Shown here: piece after piece, positions 8,904-19,480 of the stretch | Position numbering within the stretch: the stretch's first letter is position 1 | Layout of the letters: each line of letters opens with the position of its first letter | Origin: Streptomyces pactum | GTDB taxonomy: Bacteria > Actinomycetota > Actinomycetes > Streptomycetales > Streptomycetaceae | Length of the DNA: 64,000 nucleotides | Direction of reading: 5' to 3' | NCBI RefSeq assembly: GCF_002005225.1 | Contig: NZ_CP019724.1 | Span: 4,342,501 to 4,406,500, forward strand | Position numbers and translations under genes: made by a program | Notes under the pieces: generated by a model | What the model was told of the DNA's origin: nothing | Databases searched by the model: none | What the model saw: the letters and a program-made list of their open reading frames with translations, nothing else

Positions 8904-10340
8904 ATGAGCAGTACTTCCAACTCGCCGACGCACCACACGTCCACGATCGGCGCCATCGGCGCCCCGAGCCGGCGCAACACCGAGCTGGCCCTGCTCGTGT
9001 TCGCCGTCGTCATCCCGGTCTTCGCCTACGCCAACGTGGGACTGGCCATCAACGACGAGGTGCCCGCCGGCCTGCTGAGCTACGGCCTGGGCCTCGGTCT
9101 CCTGGCCGGCGTCGGACACCTCGTGGTGCGCAAGTTCGCCCCGTACGCGGACCCGCTGATGCTGCCGCTGGCCACCCTGCTCAACGGACTGGGACTCGTC
9201 GCCATCTGGCGCCTGGACCAGTCCGAACTGCTGCAGTCCATCGACCAGGCCGGCAACGCCGCGCCCCGCCAGCTCATGTACACCGCGATGGGCATCGCCC
9301 TGTTCGTCGCCGTGCTGATCTTCCTCAAGGACCACCGCGTCCTGCAGCGCTACACCTACATCTCCATGGTCGGCGCCCTGGTCCTGCTGCTGCTCCCGCT
9401 GGTGCCGGGACTCGGCAAGAACGTCTTCGGCGCCCGGATCTGGATCCAGGTCGGCTCCTTCTCCATCCAGCCCGGCGAGTTCGCCAAGATCGTCCTCGCG
9501 ATCTTCTTCGCCGGCTACCTCATGGTGAAGCGCGACGCGCTCGCCCTCGCCAGCCGCCGCTTCATGGGCCTCTACCTCCCCCGCGGCCGCGACCTCGGCC
9601 CGATCCTGGTGGTCTGGGCGATCTCGATCCTGATCCTGGTCTTCGAGACCGACCTCGGCACCTCGCTGCTGTTCTTCGGCATGTTCGTGATCATGCTGTA
9701 CGTGGCCACGGAGCGGACTAGCTGGATCGTCTTCGGTCTGCTGATGTCCGGTGCCGGCGCCGTCGGCGTCGCCAGCTTCGAACCCCACATCCAGCAGCGC
9801 GTCGACGCCTGGCTCGACCCGATGCGCGAGTACACGCTCTCCCGCGCCGGCCAGGTCGGCCACTCCGAGCAGGCCATGCAGGCCCTGTGGGCCTTCGGCT
9901 CCGGCGGCACCCTCGGTACCGGCTGGGGCCAGGGCCACTCCGAGCTGATCCGGTTCGCCGCCAACAGCGACTTCATCCTCGCCACCTTCGGCGAGGAACT
10001 CGGCCTGGCCGGCCTCATGGCCCTGCTCCTGCTCTACGCGTTGATCGTGGAACGCGGCGTGCGCACCGCCCTCGCCGCCCGCGACCCGTTCGGCAAGCTC
10101 CTCGCCATCGGCCTCTCCGGCGCCTTCGCCCTCCAGGTCTTCGTCGTCGCCGGCGGCGTCATGGGCCTCATCCCGCTCACCGGTATGACGATGCCCTTCC
10201 TGGCCTACGGAGGCTCCTCGGTCATCGCCAACTGGGCCCTGATCGGCATCCTGCTGCGCATCAGCGACACCGCCCGCAGACCGGCACCCGCCGCGCCCGC
10301 CAACCCCGATGCCGAGATGACCCAGGTGGTCCGACCGTGA
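8904..10340 (+). CDS. rodA: RodA/FtsW/SpoVE-type peptidoglycan glycosyltransferase (SEDS)
   Basis: 478 residues with about ten to twelve transmembrane helices. SEDS hallmarks include GARIWIQVGSFSIQPGEFAKI and the FETDLGTSLLFF segment that holds the catalytic-site aspartate, then NSDFILATFGEELG and LTGMTMPFLAYGGSS near the C-terminus. It polymerises lipid II with its cognate class B penicillin-binding protein, encoded by the next gene, whose GTG overlaps this stop by four bases. The position between pstP and pbpA fits the actinobacterial RodA branch rather than FtsW of the division cluster. Confidence 0.94.
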   Translation: MSSTSNSPTHHTSTIGAIGAPSRRNTELALLVFAVVIPVFAYANVGLAINDEVPAGLLSYGLGLGLLAGVGHLVVRKFAPYADPLMLPLATLLNGLGLVAIWRLDQSELLQSIDQAGNAAPRQLMYTAMGIALFVAVLIFLKDHRVLQRYTYISMVGALVLLLLPLVPGLGKNVFGARIWIQVGSFSIQPGEFAKIVLAIFFAGYLMVKRDALALASRRFMGLYLPRGRDLGPILVVWAISILILVFETDLGTSLLFFGMFVIMLYVATERTSWIVFGLLMSGAGAVGVASFEPHIQQRVDAWLDPMREYTLSRAGQVGHSEQAMQALWAFGSGGTLGTGWGQGHSELIRFAANSDFILATFGEELGLAGLMALLLLYALIVERGVRTALAARDPFGKLLAIGLSGAFALQVFVVAGGVMGLIPLTGMTMPFLAYGGSSVIANWALIGILLRISDTARRPAPAAPANPDAEMTQVVRP

Positions 10341-11809
10341 ACAAGCCACTGCGCCGGATCGCGATCTTCTGCGGCCTCCTCGTCCTCACCCTGCTCATCC
10401 GCGACAACTGGCTCCAGTACGTCCAGGCCGACGAGCTCAAGGAGGACGAGCACAACCGCCGCGTCGCCATCGAGCGGTACGCCAGCCCGCGCGGCGACAT
10501 CATCGTCGACGGCCAGGCCATCACCGGCCACGCCACCACCAAGGGCGACTTCAAGTACAAGCGCACCTACAAGGACGGTGCCATGTGGGCGCCCGTCACC
10601 GGCTACGTCTCCCAGGCCTACGGCGCCACCCAGATCGAAGCCATCAACGACGGCATCCTCACCGGCAACGACGACCGGCTCTTCTTCCGCAACACCCTCG
10701 ACATGATCACCGGCAAGAAGCGCGAGGGCGGCAACGTCGTCACCACCCTCAACAGCGCCGCCCAGAAGGCCGCCTACGACGGTCTGAAGAAGCAGGGCGG
10801 CAAGGGAGCCGTCGTCGCGATCGAGCCGTCCACGGGCAAGATCCTCTCGATGGCCTCCTACCCGTCGTACGACCCCACCTCGATCGCGGGCAGCAACGAG
10901 GCGGCCGGCGAGGCCTGGAACAAGCTCCAGAAGAAGAACAACCCGAGCGACCCGATGCTCAACCGCGCCCTGCGCGAGGTCTACCCGCCCGGCTCCACCT
11001 TCAAGGTGCTCACCGCGGCGGCCGCCCTGGAGCACGGCCTGTACGACTCGGCGGACGAGAAGACCGACTCCCCGCTGCCCTGGACGATGCCCGGCACCAC
11101 CACCGAGCTGCCCAACGAGGGCGACCTCCCCTGCGAGAACGCCACCCTCCGCGAGGCACTGCGCGTGTCCTGCAACACCGTCTTCGGCAAGGTCGGCTCC
11201 GACCTCGGCAACGACGACATGCTGGAGACGGCCGAGAAGTTCGGCTTCAACGAGGAGCAGTTCGTCCCCGTCCGCTCCAGCGCCTCGGTCTTCTCCGACG
11301 ACATGAACGAGTCGCAGACCGCGCTCTCCGCCATCGGCCAGTACAACACCGCCGCCACCCCCCTGCAGATGGCCATGGTCACCTCGGCCATCGCCAACAA
11401 CGGCACCCTGATGAAGCCGTACATGGTCGACGAACTCCAGGCCCCCAACCTCGACACCATCGAGAAGACGGACCCCGAGGAGATGAGCAAGCCGCTCTCC
11501 GCGGACAACGCCCAGATCCTCCAGGACATGATGGAGACCGTCGTCGAGGACGGCACGGGAACCAACGCGCGGATCGATGGCGTCACCGTCGGCGGCAAGA
11601 CCGGTACGGCACAGCACGGTGTGGACAACAGCGAGAACCCCTACGCCTGGTTCATCTCGTACGCCAAGGGCGACGACGGCAGCTCGCCCGTCGCCGTGGC
11701 CGTGGTGATCGAGGACGAGAACGCGGTCCGGGACGACATCTCCGGCGGCGGACTCGCGGCGCCTATCGCGAAGAACGTGATGGAAGCCGTTCTGGAGAGC
11801 AAGGAGTGA
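10337..11809 (+). CDS. pbpA: Class B penicillin-binding protein (PbpA type)
   Basis: 490 residues; the GTG start overlaps the rodA stop (GTGA). A short cytoplasmic tail and one membrane anchor (residues 7-21) precede the dimerisation domain and the transpeptidase domain. The catalytic motifs are complete: STFK at 220-223 with the nucleophilic serine, SCN at 278-280 and KTGT at 421-424. It crosslinks peptidoglycan and pairs with the SEDS protein encoded just upstream. In mycobacteria the equivalent PbpA is controlled by PknB, which is encoded next. Confidence 0.95.
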   Translation: MNKPLRRIAIFCGLLVLTLLIRDNWLQYVQADELKEDEHNRRVAIERYASPRGDIIVDGQAITGHATTKGDFKYKRTYKDGAMWAPVTGYVSQAYGATQIEAINDGILTGNDDRLFFRNTLDMITGKKREGGNVVTTLNSAAQKAAYDGLKKQGGKGAVVAIEPSTGKILSMASYPSYDPTSIAGSNEAAGEAWNKLQKKNNPSDPMLNRALREVYPPGSTFKVLTAAAALEHGLYDSADEKTDSPLPWTMPGTTTELPNEGDLPCENATLREALRVSCNTVFGKVGSDLGNDDMLETAEKFGFNEEQFVPVRSSASVFSDDMNESQTALSAIGQYNTAATPLQMAMVTSAIANNGTLMKPYMVDELQAPNLDTIEKTDPEEMSKPLSADNAQILQDMMETVVEDGTGTNARIDGVTVGGKTGTAQHGVDNSENPYAWFISYAKGDDGSSPVAVAVVIEDENAVRDDISGGGLAAPIAKNVMEAVLESKE

Positions 11810-11999
11810 CCACGAGCTGAACAGGACGTGACTCCCGTCACGTCCCCTTCACATAGGCGCACGTTGCGATACCGGTCCTGTATCGGGTATCGGGCTTGGC
11901 CAGGTCACCCGCCGCGAGCCGGGTACGGTAGGCCGGACGGCAGCCTCCGACCGTACAAGCATGCCGGTCGGGACCGACGGAGAGGGCTGGTAGGTAGCT

Positions 12000-14015
<2,016 letters not shown>

Positions 14016-14035
14016 CGCACCCCGGCGACTCCCCG

Positions 14036-14058
14036 GTACGACGAAGCCCCGGCCCCTC
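14036..14058 (+). terminator. Left arm of the pknB terminator, split by the IS
   Basis: These 23 bases are the reverse complement of 15476-15498 with one mismatch. With the intervening element removed they form a 23-bp stem with an AGCG-type loop just past the pknB stop. The two arms are now about 1.4 kb apart. Confidence 0.85.
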
Positions 14059-14063
14059 AGCGG

Positions 14064-15470
14064 CCGGGTTCTACTGATCCCCGCAACACCCTGGAGTTCA
14101 GGGAGCTGCGGGGATCGTGGATTTTGAGGTGCTGAAGGCGAAGTTCTTCGAGGCGCTGGATCGGGAGGGCGGCAGCGTCACCGCTGCTGCTCGCGCGGTC
14201 GGAGTGAACCGCAATACGGCGTTCGGATGGGCCCGCCAGGCTGGTGTCCGCGGTCGCGGTAAGTCCGGCACGTCTGGGCATCCCGGTCGGGCGGAGTACG
14301 AGCGGCTGCGTGCGGCCGGAGTCCGACGCCGGGATGCCGCCGCGCAGGTCGGTGTCCACGTGCGCACGGCCCACGACTGGGACCAGGGCATCCGGCAGAT
14401 CGGCCATTCGCGACTGCGCCCTGACGGCCGCCTGATCGTCTATAAGACCGGTGTGACCATCATCCAGCCGCCTCTCGCGGCGGTCGACGCGCCGCTGCAC
14501 CCCAGGTTCCTGAACGTGGCCGAGCGGGAGACGATCGCCGACATGCACCGGGCCGGCCACTCGCTGGGGGCGATCGGGCGGGCTCTGGGACGGCCGGCGT
14601 CCACGGTCAAACGGGAGATCGACGCCCGGGCAGTCGACGGCGTCTACCGGCCGCACCGGGCCCAGCGGACCTGGGCCGAGAGCCGGTCACGGCCCAAGAC
14701 CTCGAAGCTCGCCGCAGACGGGCCGCTGCGTCGATACGTTGAGGACAAGCTGCGCGAACGCTGGTCTCCAGAGCAGATCAGTCACGCTGTGGTCATCGAG
14801 TTCCCCGACGACGAGAGCATGCGGGTGAGTCCGGAGACGATCTACCAGGCCATCTACGTCCAGGCCCGAGGCGGCCTGCGCCGTGAGATCGCGGTCGCAC
14901 TGCGCAGCGGTCGCACCCGCCGCAAGCCTCACCGCAGCCCGGAGCAGCGCACTCGCCGCTTCGTCGACGAGATGGTGATGATCTCCGAGCGGCCTGCCGA
15001 GGTGGAAGACCGGGCGGTTCCCGGCCACTGGGAAGGCGATCTGATCGTCGGTCCCCGCAGCGACAGCGCGATCGTCACCCTGGTCGAGCGCTCCACCCGC
15101 TACGTCATGCTCGGACACCTGCCCGGCGGACACACCGCCGAGGAAGTCCGCGACGTGCTGGTGCCGCTGATCCAGACCCTGCCCGAGCACCTGCGCGGCT
15201 CGCTGACCTGGGATCAGGGCTGCGAGATGGCCTCCCACAAGCAGCTCACCGTCGCCACGGGAGTGCCGGTCTACTTCTGCGATCCGCACTCCCCCTGGCA
15301 ACGCGGGTCGAATGAGAACACGAACGGCCTGCTGCGGCAGTACTTCCCCAAGGGCACCGACCTGTCCGCGCACAGCGCCGAAGACCTCGAACACGTTGCC
15401 CAACAAACTCAACGGCCGGCCCTGACAGCCGCGTAAGCCATCAGGTGTTGCGAGGACCCCGAGAATCCGC
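14064..15470 (+). mobile_element. IS30-family insertion sequence
   Basis: A 1,407-bp element carrying one transposase gene. The terminal 27 bases form imperfect inverted repeats (20 of 27 identical without gaps; both end in CGCAACACC). It is flanked by a six-base direct repeat CAGCGG at 14058-14063 and 15471-15476. IS30 elements usually make 2-3 bp duplications, so part of the CAGCGG match may be coincidental. Joining the flanks restores an uninterrupted hairpin terminator, which fixes the insertion point in its loop. Confidence 0.88.
14117..15436 (+). CDS. IS30-family transposase with altered C-terminus
   Basis: 439 residues from a GTG. The N-terminal helix-turn-helix (about 15-45) recognises the ends. 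A second HTH with SLGAIGRALGRPASTVKREI (about 150-170) and the block RWSPEQIS are typical of IS30. The DDE catalytic residues are visible in GHWEGDLIVG, LTWDQG and SNENTNGLLRQYFPKG. The family's usual ending, LNGRPRKTLGW and onward, is missing: the present frame reads QQTQRPALTAA, while LNGRP is readable in the +1 frame. That points to a one-base insertion plus a short deletion, so the enzyme may be inactive. Confidence 0.9.
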   Translation: MDFEVLKAKFFEALDREGGSVTAAARAVGVNRNTAFGWARQAGVRGRGKSGTSGHPGRAEYERLRAAGVRRRDAAAQVGVHVRTAHDWDQGIRQIGHSRLRPDGRLIVYKTGVTIIQPPLAAVDAPLHPRFLNVAERETIADMHRAGHSLGAIGRALGRPASTVKREIDARAVDGVYRPHRAQRTWAESRSRPKTSKLAADGPLRRYVEDKLRERWSPEQISHAVVIEFPDDESMRVSPETIYQAIYVQARGGLRREIAVALRSGRTRRKPHRSPEQRTRRFVDEMVMISERPAEVEDRAVPGHWEGDLIVGPRSDSAIVTLVERSTRYVMLGHLPGGHTAEEVRDVLVPLIQTLPEHLRGSLTWDQGCEMASHKQLTVATGVPVYFCDPHSPWQRGSNENTNGLLRQYFPKGTDLSAHSAEDLEHVAQQTQRPALTAA

Positions 15471-15475
15471 CAGCG

Positions 15476-15498
15476 GAGGGACCGGGGCTTCGTCGTAC
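15476..15498 (-). terminator. Right arm of the split terminator, now at the 3' side of the sortase gene
   Basis: Pairs with 14036-14058. Before the insertion this hairpin lay between convergent pknB and the sortase operon and would have served both. The sortase stop is 42 bases away. Confidence 0.8.
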
Positions 15499-15539
15499 GC
15501 GCCGCCGTGACGCGATGCGCGGCGGGTGGGCCGGAGGAG

Positions 15540-16313
15540 TCAGCGCAGCTCCGCCGGCGGGGTCCGCTCCCCGTCCACCTTCTCCGTGCGGACCAGCTCG
15601 CCCCACACCACGTACCGGTACCGGCTCGTGTACACCGGCGTGCAGGTCGTCAGCGTGATGTAGTGGCCGGCCTTCTTCTTGCCGGACTCCCCGGGGACCG
15701 CGTCGAGGACCTTGACGTTGAACTTCGACGTCTCGGGAAGGACGGCGTAGGCCTTGTAGACGTACCACTTGTCCTTCGTCTCGAAGACGATCGGGTCGCC
15801 CTTCTCGATCTTGTCGATGTTGTGGAACTTCGCCCCGTGCCCGTCCCGGTGCGCCGCCAGCGAGAAGTTGCCCTTCTTGCCCGAGGTCGGCAGCGCCGAC
15901 TTGACCGGGTCCGTGTAGTAGCCGGCCACGCCGTCGTTGAGGACCTTCATCGACGTGCCCTTCTCCACGAGGATGTCGCCGTTCCCCATCGCCGGCACGT
16001 GCAGGAAGCCGATGCCCGCCTTGGTGTCCAGCGCGCCCGGCCCGTCCGGACCGACCCGGTCCCGGGCCCAGTCGTCACGGACCTTGTCGGCCTGCTTGTC
16101 CGCCGCGCGGTCGGCGACCACGTTCGTCCACCACAGGGAGTAGACGACGAACAGGCCGAGCACCAGGCCCGCGGTGATGAGGAGCTCGCCGAAGACGCTG
16201 ACGGCCTGCGCGACGATCCGCCCCGGGCCGCGACCGCGGCGGCGTGCCGGGCGCTGCGGTGGGCCGTCCGTGCCGGCGTGCTCTTCGTGCTCCGTGTCGG
16301 TGGTCGATGCCAC
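15540..16313 (-). CDS. srtE: Class E sortase (downstream copy)
   Basis: 257 residues. A basic N-terminus is followed by one transmembrane anchor (about residues 40-62) and a catalytic domain outside the membrane. Catalytic residues are visible: His in SLAAHRDGHG, Cys in TLTTCTP and Arg in YTSRYRYVVWGEL. Class E sortases of high-GC Gram-positives join LAXTG-bearing proteins, including chaplins in Streptomyces, to peptidoglycan. This gene lies 13 bases after a second sortase of the same class, the pairing known as SrtE1/SrtE2 in S. coelicolor. The GTG start is supported by a gggcgg site upstream. Confidence 0.94.
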   Translation of the reverse strand: MASTTDTEHEEHAGTDGPPQRPARRRGRGPGRIVAQAVSVFGELLITAGLVLGLFVVYSLWWTNVVADRAADKQADKVRDDWARDRVGPDGPGALDTKAGIGFLHVPAMGNGDILVEKGTSMKVLNDGVAGYYTDPVKSALPTSGKKGNFSLAAHRDGHGAKFHNIDKIEKGDPIVFETKDKWYVYKAYAVLPETSKFNVKVLDAVPGESGKKKAGHYITLTTCTPVYTSRYRYVVWGELVRTEKVDGERTPPAELR

Positions 16314-16326
16314 TGGTCATCCGCCC

Positions 16327-17367
16327 TTAACTGACGAGCGCATCCGGCTTGCCCTTGCTGCGCGGCCTTTCCTCGGCCATCTTGCCCCAGACGATCATCC
16401 GGTACTTGCTCGTGAACTCCGGCGTGCAGGTGGTGAGGGTGATGTAGCGGCCGGGACCGGTGAAACCGGACTGCTCCGGCACCGGGTCGAGGACACTGAC
16501 GTTGCTCGGCGACGTCACCGGCAGGATCGACGCCATCTTGTAGACGAAGTACTTGTCCTGCGTCTCCACGACGATCGGATCGCCCGGCGTCAGCTTGTTG
16601 ATGTACCGGAACGGCTCGCCGTGCGTGTTGCGGTGCCCCGCCAGCCCGAAGTTGCCCGTCTTCGCGTCCGGCATCGCCGTCTTCAGCCCGCCCTCGGCGT
16701 AGTGCCCGACCATGCCCCGGTCCAGCACCTTCTTGCTGTCGATGCCCTCCGCGATCGGCACCACGACGTCGAGCTTGGGAATGTGCAGCAGCGCGAAGCC
16801 CTGCCCCGGCTCGAACGTCCCCGGGTTGCGCTTGCCGCTCGCCCAGTCGTCCTGGAGGTTGCTCGCCGCCTTGTCCGCCTGCGCCTGCGCCCGCACGTTC
16901 GTCCACCACAACTGGTACGTGACGAACAGCAGCATCAGCACGCCGGTCGTGATGAAGACCTCGCCGATCGCACGGCTGGCGATCACCGCGGGGCCCGGCT
17001 TGCGCGCACGGGCCTGCCGACGCGCCTCGACGCGCGACAGAGGCGCTTTCGGCGCCTCGGCCTGCTCCGCTGCCGCCGACGGCCCCCGGGCGGCCCCACG
17101 GCGCCCGTGACGCCGTTTCGCGGCCTTCCTGCGGGCCGCGCGCCCGCCGCCCGCGGGGGAAGCAGTGGTGGTCCGCTCCGCCGGCGGGTCCGGAATCCGC
17201 AGCGCCACCGTCTCGTCGTCGCCGACGAGGGGCCGGTACGCCGCCTCCGGAGAGAAGTCCTCGTGCCAGCCGCCCCCGAACGCACCGGAATCCCCGTACG
17301 GCTGCCCGTACGAGGATCCCTGGTCACCGGCCGTGCCGGAGTCGCGCTCGGGGCGCAGCGCGGTCAC
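16327..17367 (-). CDS. srtE: Class E sortase with long N-terminal tail (upstream copy)
   Basis: 346 residues from the GTG at 17367, which overlaps the pabA stop as GTGA; the longer open frame is not needed. A cytoplasmic tail of about 140 residues, acidic then very basic, precedes one transmembrane helix (about 142-165). The catalytic domain has His in GLAGHRNTHGEPF, Cys in TLTTCTP and Arg in FTSKYRMIVWGKM. It anchors LAXTG substrates to the wall. The tail is much longer than in the neighbouring sortase and could bind partners or be a phosphorylation target of the nearby kinase; that last point is speculation. Confidence 0.93.
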   Translation of the reverse strand: MTALRPERDSGTAGDQGSSYGQPYGDSGAFGGGWHEDFSPEAAYRPLVGDDETVALRIPDPPAERTTTASPAGGGRAARRKAAKRRHGRRGAARGPSAAAEQAEAPKAPLSRVEARRQARARKPGPAVIASRAIGEVFITTGVLMLLFVTYQLWWTNVRAQAQADKAASNLQDDWASGKRNPGTFEPGQGFALLHIPKLDVVVPIAEGIDSKKVLDRGMVGHYAEGGLKTAMPDAKTGNFGLAGHRNTHGEPFRYINKLTPGDPIVVETQDKYFVYKMASILPVTSPSNVSVLDPVPEQSGFTGPGRYITLTTCTPEFTSKYRMIVWGKMAEERPRSKGKPDALVS

Positions 17368-18029
17368 GCCGTGGCCCTGCCCACCACCGGGGCGAGCCCC
17401 GCCGACCTCGCCACCGCGTCCTGGTCGCCGCACTCCGCCAGCCAGTTGGCCAGCATCCGGTGCCCGTGCTCGGTCAGCACCGACTCCGGATGGAACTGCA
17501 CGCCCTCGACCGGCAGCTCCCGGTGGCGCAGCCCCATCACGATCCCGTCGTGCGTGCGGGCCGTCACCTCCAGCTCGGCCGGGACCGTGGCCGGCTCCGC
17601 CGCCAGCGAGTGGTACCGCGTCGCCGTGAAGGGAGACGGCAGCCCGGCGAAGACGCCCCGGCCCGCGTGCTCGACCGGCGAGGTCTTGCCGTGCAGCAGC
17701 TCCGGCGCCCGGTCCACCACACCGCCGTACGCCACCTGCATCGACTGCATGCCGAGACAGACCCCGAAGACCGGCACCCCGGTCGCCGCGCAGTGCCGCA
17801 CCATCTCGACGCAGACCCCCGCCTGCTCCGGCGTACCCGGGCCGGGAGAGAGCAGCACACCGTCGAATCCTCCCCCACTCTCCGAGCGGGAGGTGCCCCC
17901 ATGGGCGTGTGCCGTCGACACCTCGTCGTTGCGCAGCACCTCGCACTCGGCGCCCAACTGGTAGAGGTACTGGACCAGGTTGAAGACGAAGCTGTCGTAG
18001 TTGTCGACGACGAGGATGCGCGCGCTCAC
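17364..18029 (-). CDS. pabA: PabA/TrpG-type glutamine amidotransferase
   Basis: 221 residues from a GTG that overlaps the stop of the gene before it. Class I glutamine amidotransferase motifs are complete: VVDNYDSFVFNLVQYL at the N-terminus, SPGPGTPEQAG (oxyanion region), the nucleophilic Cys in GVCLGMQ, and the His/Glu pair in VQFHPES. It supplies ammonia to aminodeoxychorismate or anthranilate synthase; no PabB/TrpE partner is encoded here. Residues about 43-58 (STAHAHGGTSRSESGG) interrupt a normally short loop and are encoded by a palindromic repeat at 17866-17902. All four genes from the small membrane protein to the second sortase are tightly packed. Confidence 0.93.
   Translation of the reverse strand: MSARILVVDNYDSFVFNLVQYLYQLGAECEVLRNDEVSTAHAHGGTSRSESGGGFDGVLLSPGPGTPEQAGVCVEMVRHCAATGVPVFGVCLGMQSMQVAYGGVVDRAPELLHGKTSPVEHAGRGVFAGLPSPFTATRYHSLAAEPATVPAELEVTARTHDGIVMGLRHRELPVEGVQFHPESVLTEHGHRMLANWLAECGDQDAVARSAGLAPVVGRATA
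17866..17902. repeat. Palindromic repeat inserted in frame in pabA
   Basis: The stretch has cctccccca and gggaggtgccccca halves around ctctccgagc. It resembles short palindromic repeats that I recall being scattered through Streptomyces genomes. It codes for extra residues in a surface loop of PabA and keeps the reading frame. No other copy was noticed in the window. Confidence 0.6.
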
Positions 18030-18187
18030 TGGTTGTCCACCGTCACATCGTTGAAGGGGAGCAGCGGTTCGGCCCACGGGAAGACGTACTGGAAGAGGAC
18101 GTAGACCACGGCCACCGCCAGCACGAGTGAGAGCAGGGCCTTCACCCACGCGTTCCCCGGCAGATGCCGCCAGATCCAGCCGTACAT
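18026..18187 (-). CDS. Small single-pass membrane protein
   Basis: 53 residues from the ATG at 18187 (MYGWIWRHLPGNAWVK). An upstream in-frame start at 18235 exists but would add residues unlike the rest. One hydrophobic helix (about residues 17-37) ends in VFPWAEPLLPF, and the tail is acidic. The stop overlaps the pabA start (GTGA), so the two are translationally coupled, leading on to the two sortases. I recall such a gene at this position in other Streptomyces but know no function. Confidence 0.75.
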   Translation of the reverse strand: MYGWIWRHLPGNAWVKALLSLVLAVAVVYVLFQYVFPWAEPLLPFNDVTVDNQ

Positions 18188-18268
18188 GCCGTCCCTTCCG
18201 TCGCACCACGGCGCCAGACTCACGCCGTACCGCACCAGACTAGCGGCGCGGGGCCCCTGGGAACGGTG

Positions 18269-19048
18269 TCAATCCACAGGCTGGGCGTAGTGCAGGTCCG
18301 CCGTGCCCGAGTAGCCCGGCAGCGTCACCCGCCCCTCGTCCTCGACCTTCCAGCCCAGTCCGTAGACGTTGACGTACACCATGTAGTTCTGGATCGCCGG
18401 GGACGCGGCCAGCGCTTTCTTCAGCCGCTCCGGGTCCCCCACCGCCTGGATCTTGTACGGCGGTGAGTAGACGCGGCCCTGGAGGATCAGGGTGTTGCCG
18501 ACGCAGCGCACCGCGCTGGTGGAGATCAGCCGCTGGTCCATGACCTTGATGCCCTCGGCGCCGCCCTGCCACAGCGCGTTCACCACGGCCTGCAGGTCCT
18601 GCTGGTGGATCACCAGGTAGTCGGGCTCGGGTTCCGGGTAGCCGGGGAGCTTGGCGGTGGCGTCCGGCGGGGCGTCGTCGAGCGTGACCGAGATCGACTC
18701 GCCCTTCAGCTCGTGCGTACCGGCTTTCTTCTCCAGCGCCGTGAGTTCGTCCGCCTCCGCCTTCGTACTTCCGTTGTCGCGCTCGGCGAGCGCGTCGATC
18801 TCCTCGCGCAGGGACGCGTTGGACTCCTCGAGTTCACCGTTCTCCCGGCTGCGCTCGTGGATGAGATCGGACAACTTGAGCAAAGAGGCGTCCGTGCGGA
18901 TATTGGTGCCTTTCGCGGTATCGAAGCTGGTGAAGAATATGAGTCCCGCGAGGGCGAAGACGGCCGCCGTGAGCACCCGCACGGGCCGGAAACGGCGCCC
19001 GCGGGCAGGGCTGGATCCCGTCCCGGGGGAGTCGGCAGAATTGCTCAA
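18269..19048 (-). CDS. DUF881 family protein
   Basis: 259 residues. The start is a TTG at 19048 with ataagg eight bases upstream, an uncommon initiator. One transmembrane helix (about residues 22-42), a Glu/Ser-rich coiled coil (about 55-112) and the DUF881 domain (about 112-259) follow. DUF881 shows [11 protein letters not shown], a [18 protein letters not shown] block and [18 protein letters not shown]. Proteins of this family accompany division and cell-wall genes in actinobacteria; the function is unresolved. It is divergent from crgA. Confidence 0.9.
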   Translation of the reverse strand: MSNSADSPGTGSSPARGRRFRPVRVLTAAVFALAGLIFFTSFDTAKGTNIRTDASLLKLSDLIHERSRENGELEESNASLREEIDALAERDNGSTKAEADELTALEKKAGTHELKGESISVTLDDAPPDATAKLPGYPEPEPDYLVIHQQDLQAVVNALWQGGAEGIKVMDQRLISTSAVRCVGNTLILQGRVYSPPYKIQAVGDPERLKKALAASPAIQNYMVYVNVYGLGWKVEDEGRVTLPGYSGTADLHYAQPVD

Positions 19049-19169
19049 CGTACCCTTATCTCCTTCGGCGCCGCGGAAGCACTACGCTAACGGACGCCCG
19101 GGGGAGCGCTCAGAGTCCCCGACCCCGTTCCCTGCGCGGCCACGCAGCGCATCGACAGGAGAGACCCTC

Positions 19170-19424
19170 GTGCCGAAGTCACGTATCCGCAAGAAGGCCG
19201 ACTACACGCCGCCGCCCTCCAAGCAGACGACCAGTATCAAGCTGACCAGCCGTAGCTGGGTGGCGCCCGTCATGCTGGCCATGTTCGTCATCGGTCTCGC
19301 CTGGATCGTCGTCTTCTATGTCACCGACGGTTCGCTGCCCATCGACGCGCTGGGCAACTGGAACATCGTGGTGGGCTTCGGTTTCATCGCCGCCGGATTC
19401 GGTGTGTCGACGCAGTGGAAGTAG
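19170..19424 (+). CDS. crgA: CrgA: cell division membrane protein
   Basis: 84 residues from a GTG preceded by aggagag. The N-terminus is basic ([15 protein letters not shown]) and two transmembrane helices follow (about 30-50 and 60-78), the second ending in GFGVSTQWK. CrgA inhibits or coordinates FtsZ-ring assembly in Streptomyces aerial hyphae and recruits division proteins in mycobacteria. Length, topology and position near the origin match the family. It is transcribed towards the DnaA-box cluster. Confidence 0.95.
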   Translation: MPKSRIRKKADYTPPPSKQTTSIKLTSRSWVAPVMLAMFVIGLAWIVVFYVTDGSLPIDALGNWNIVVGFGFIAAGFGVSTQWK

Positions 19425-19480
19425 CCGGGCGGCAGCTCGGCGACAGTCCGGTCGCACGCTGGACCCAGCTCTCCCCACGG

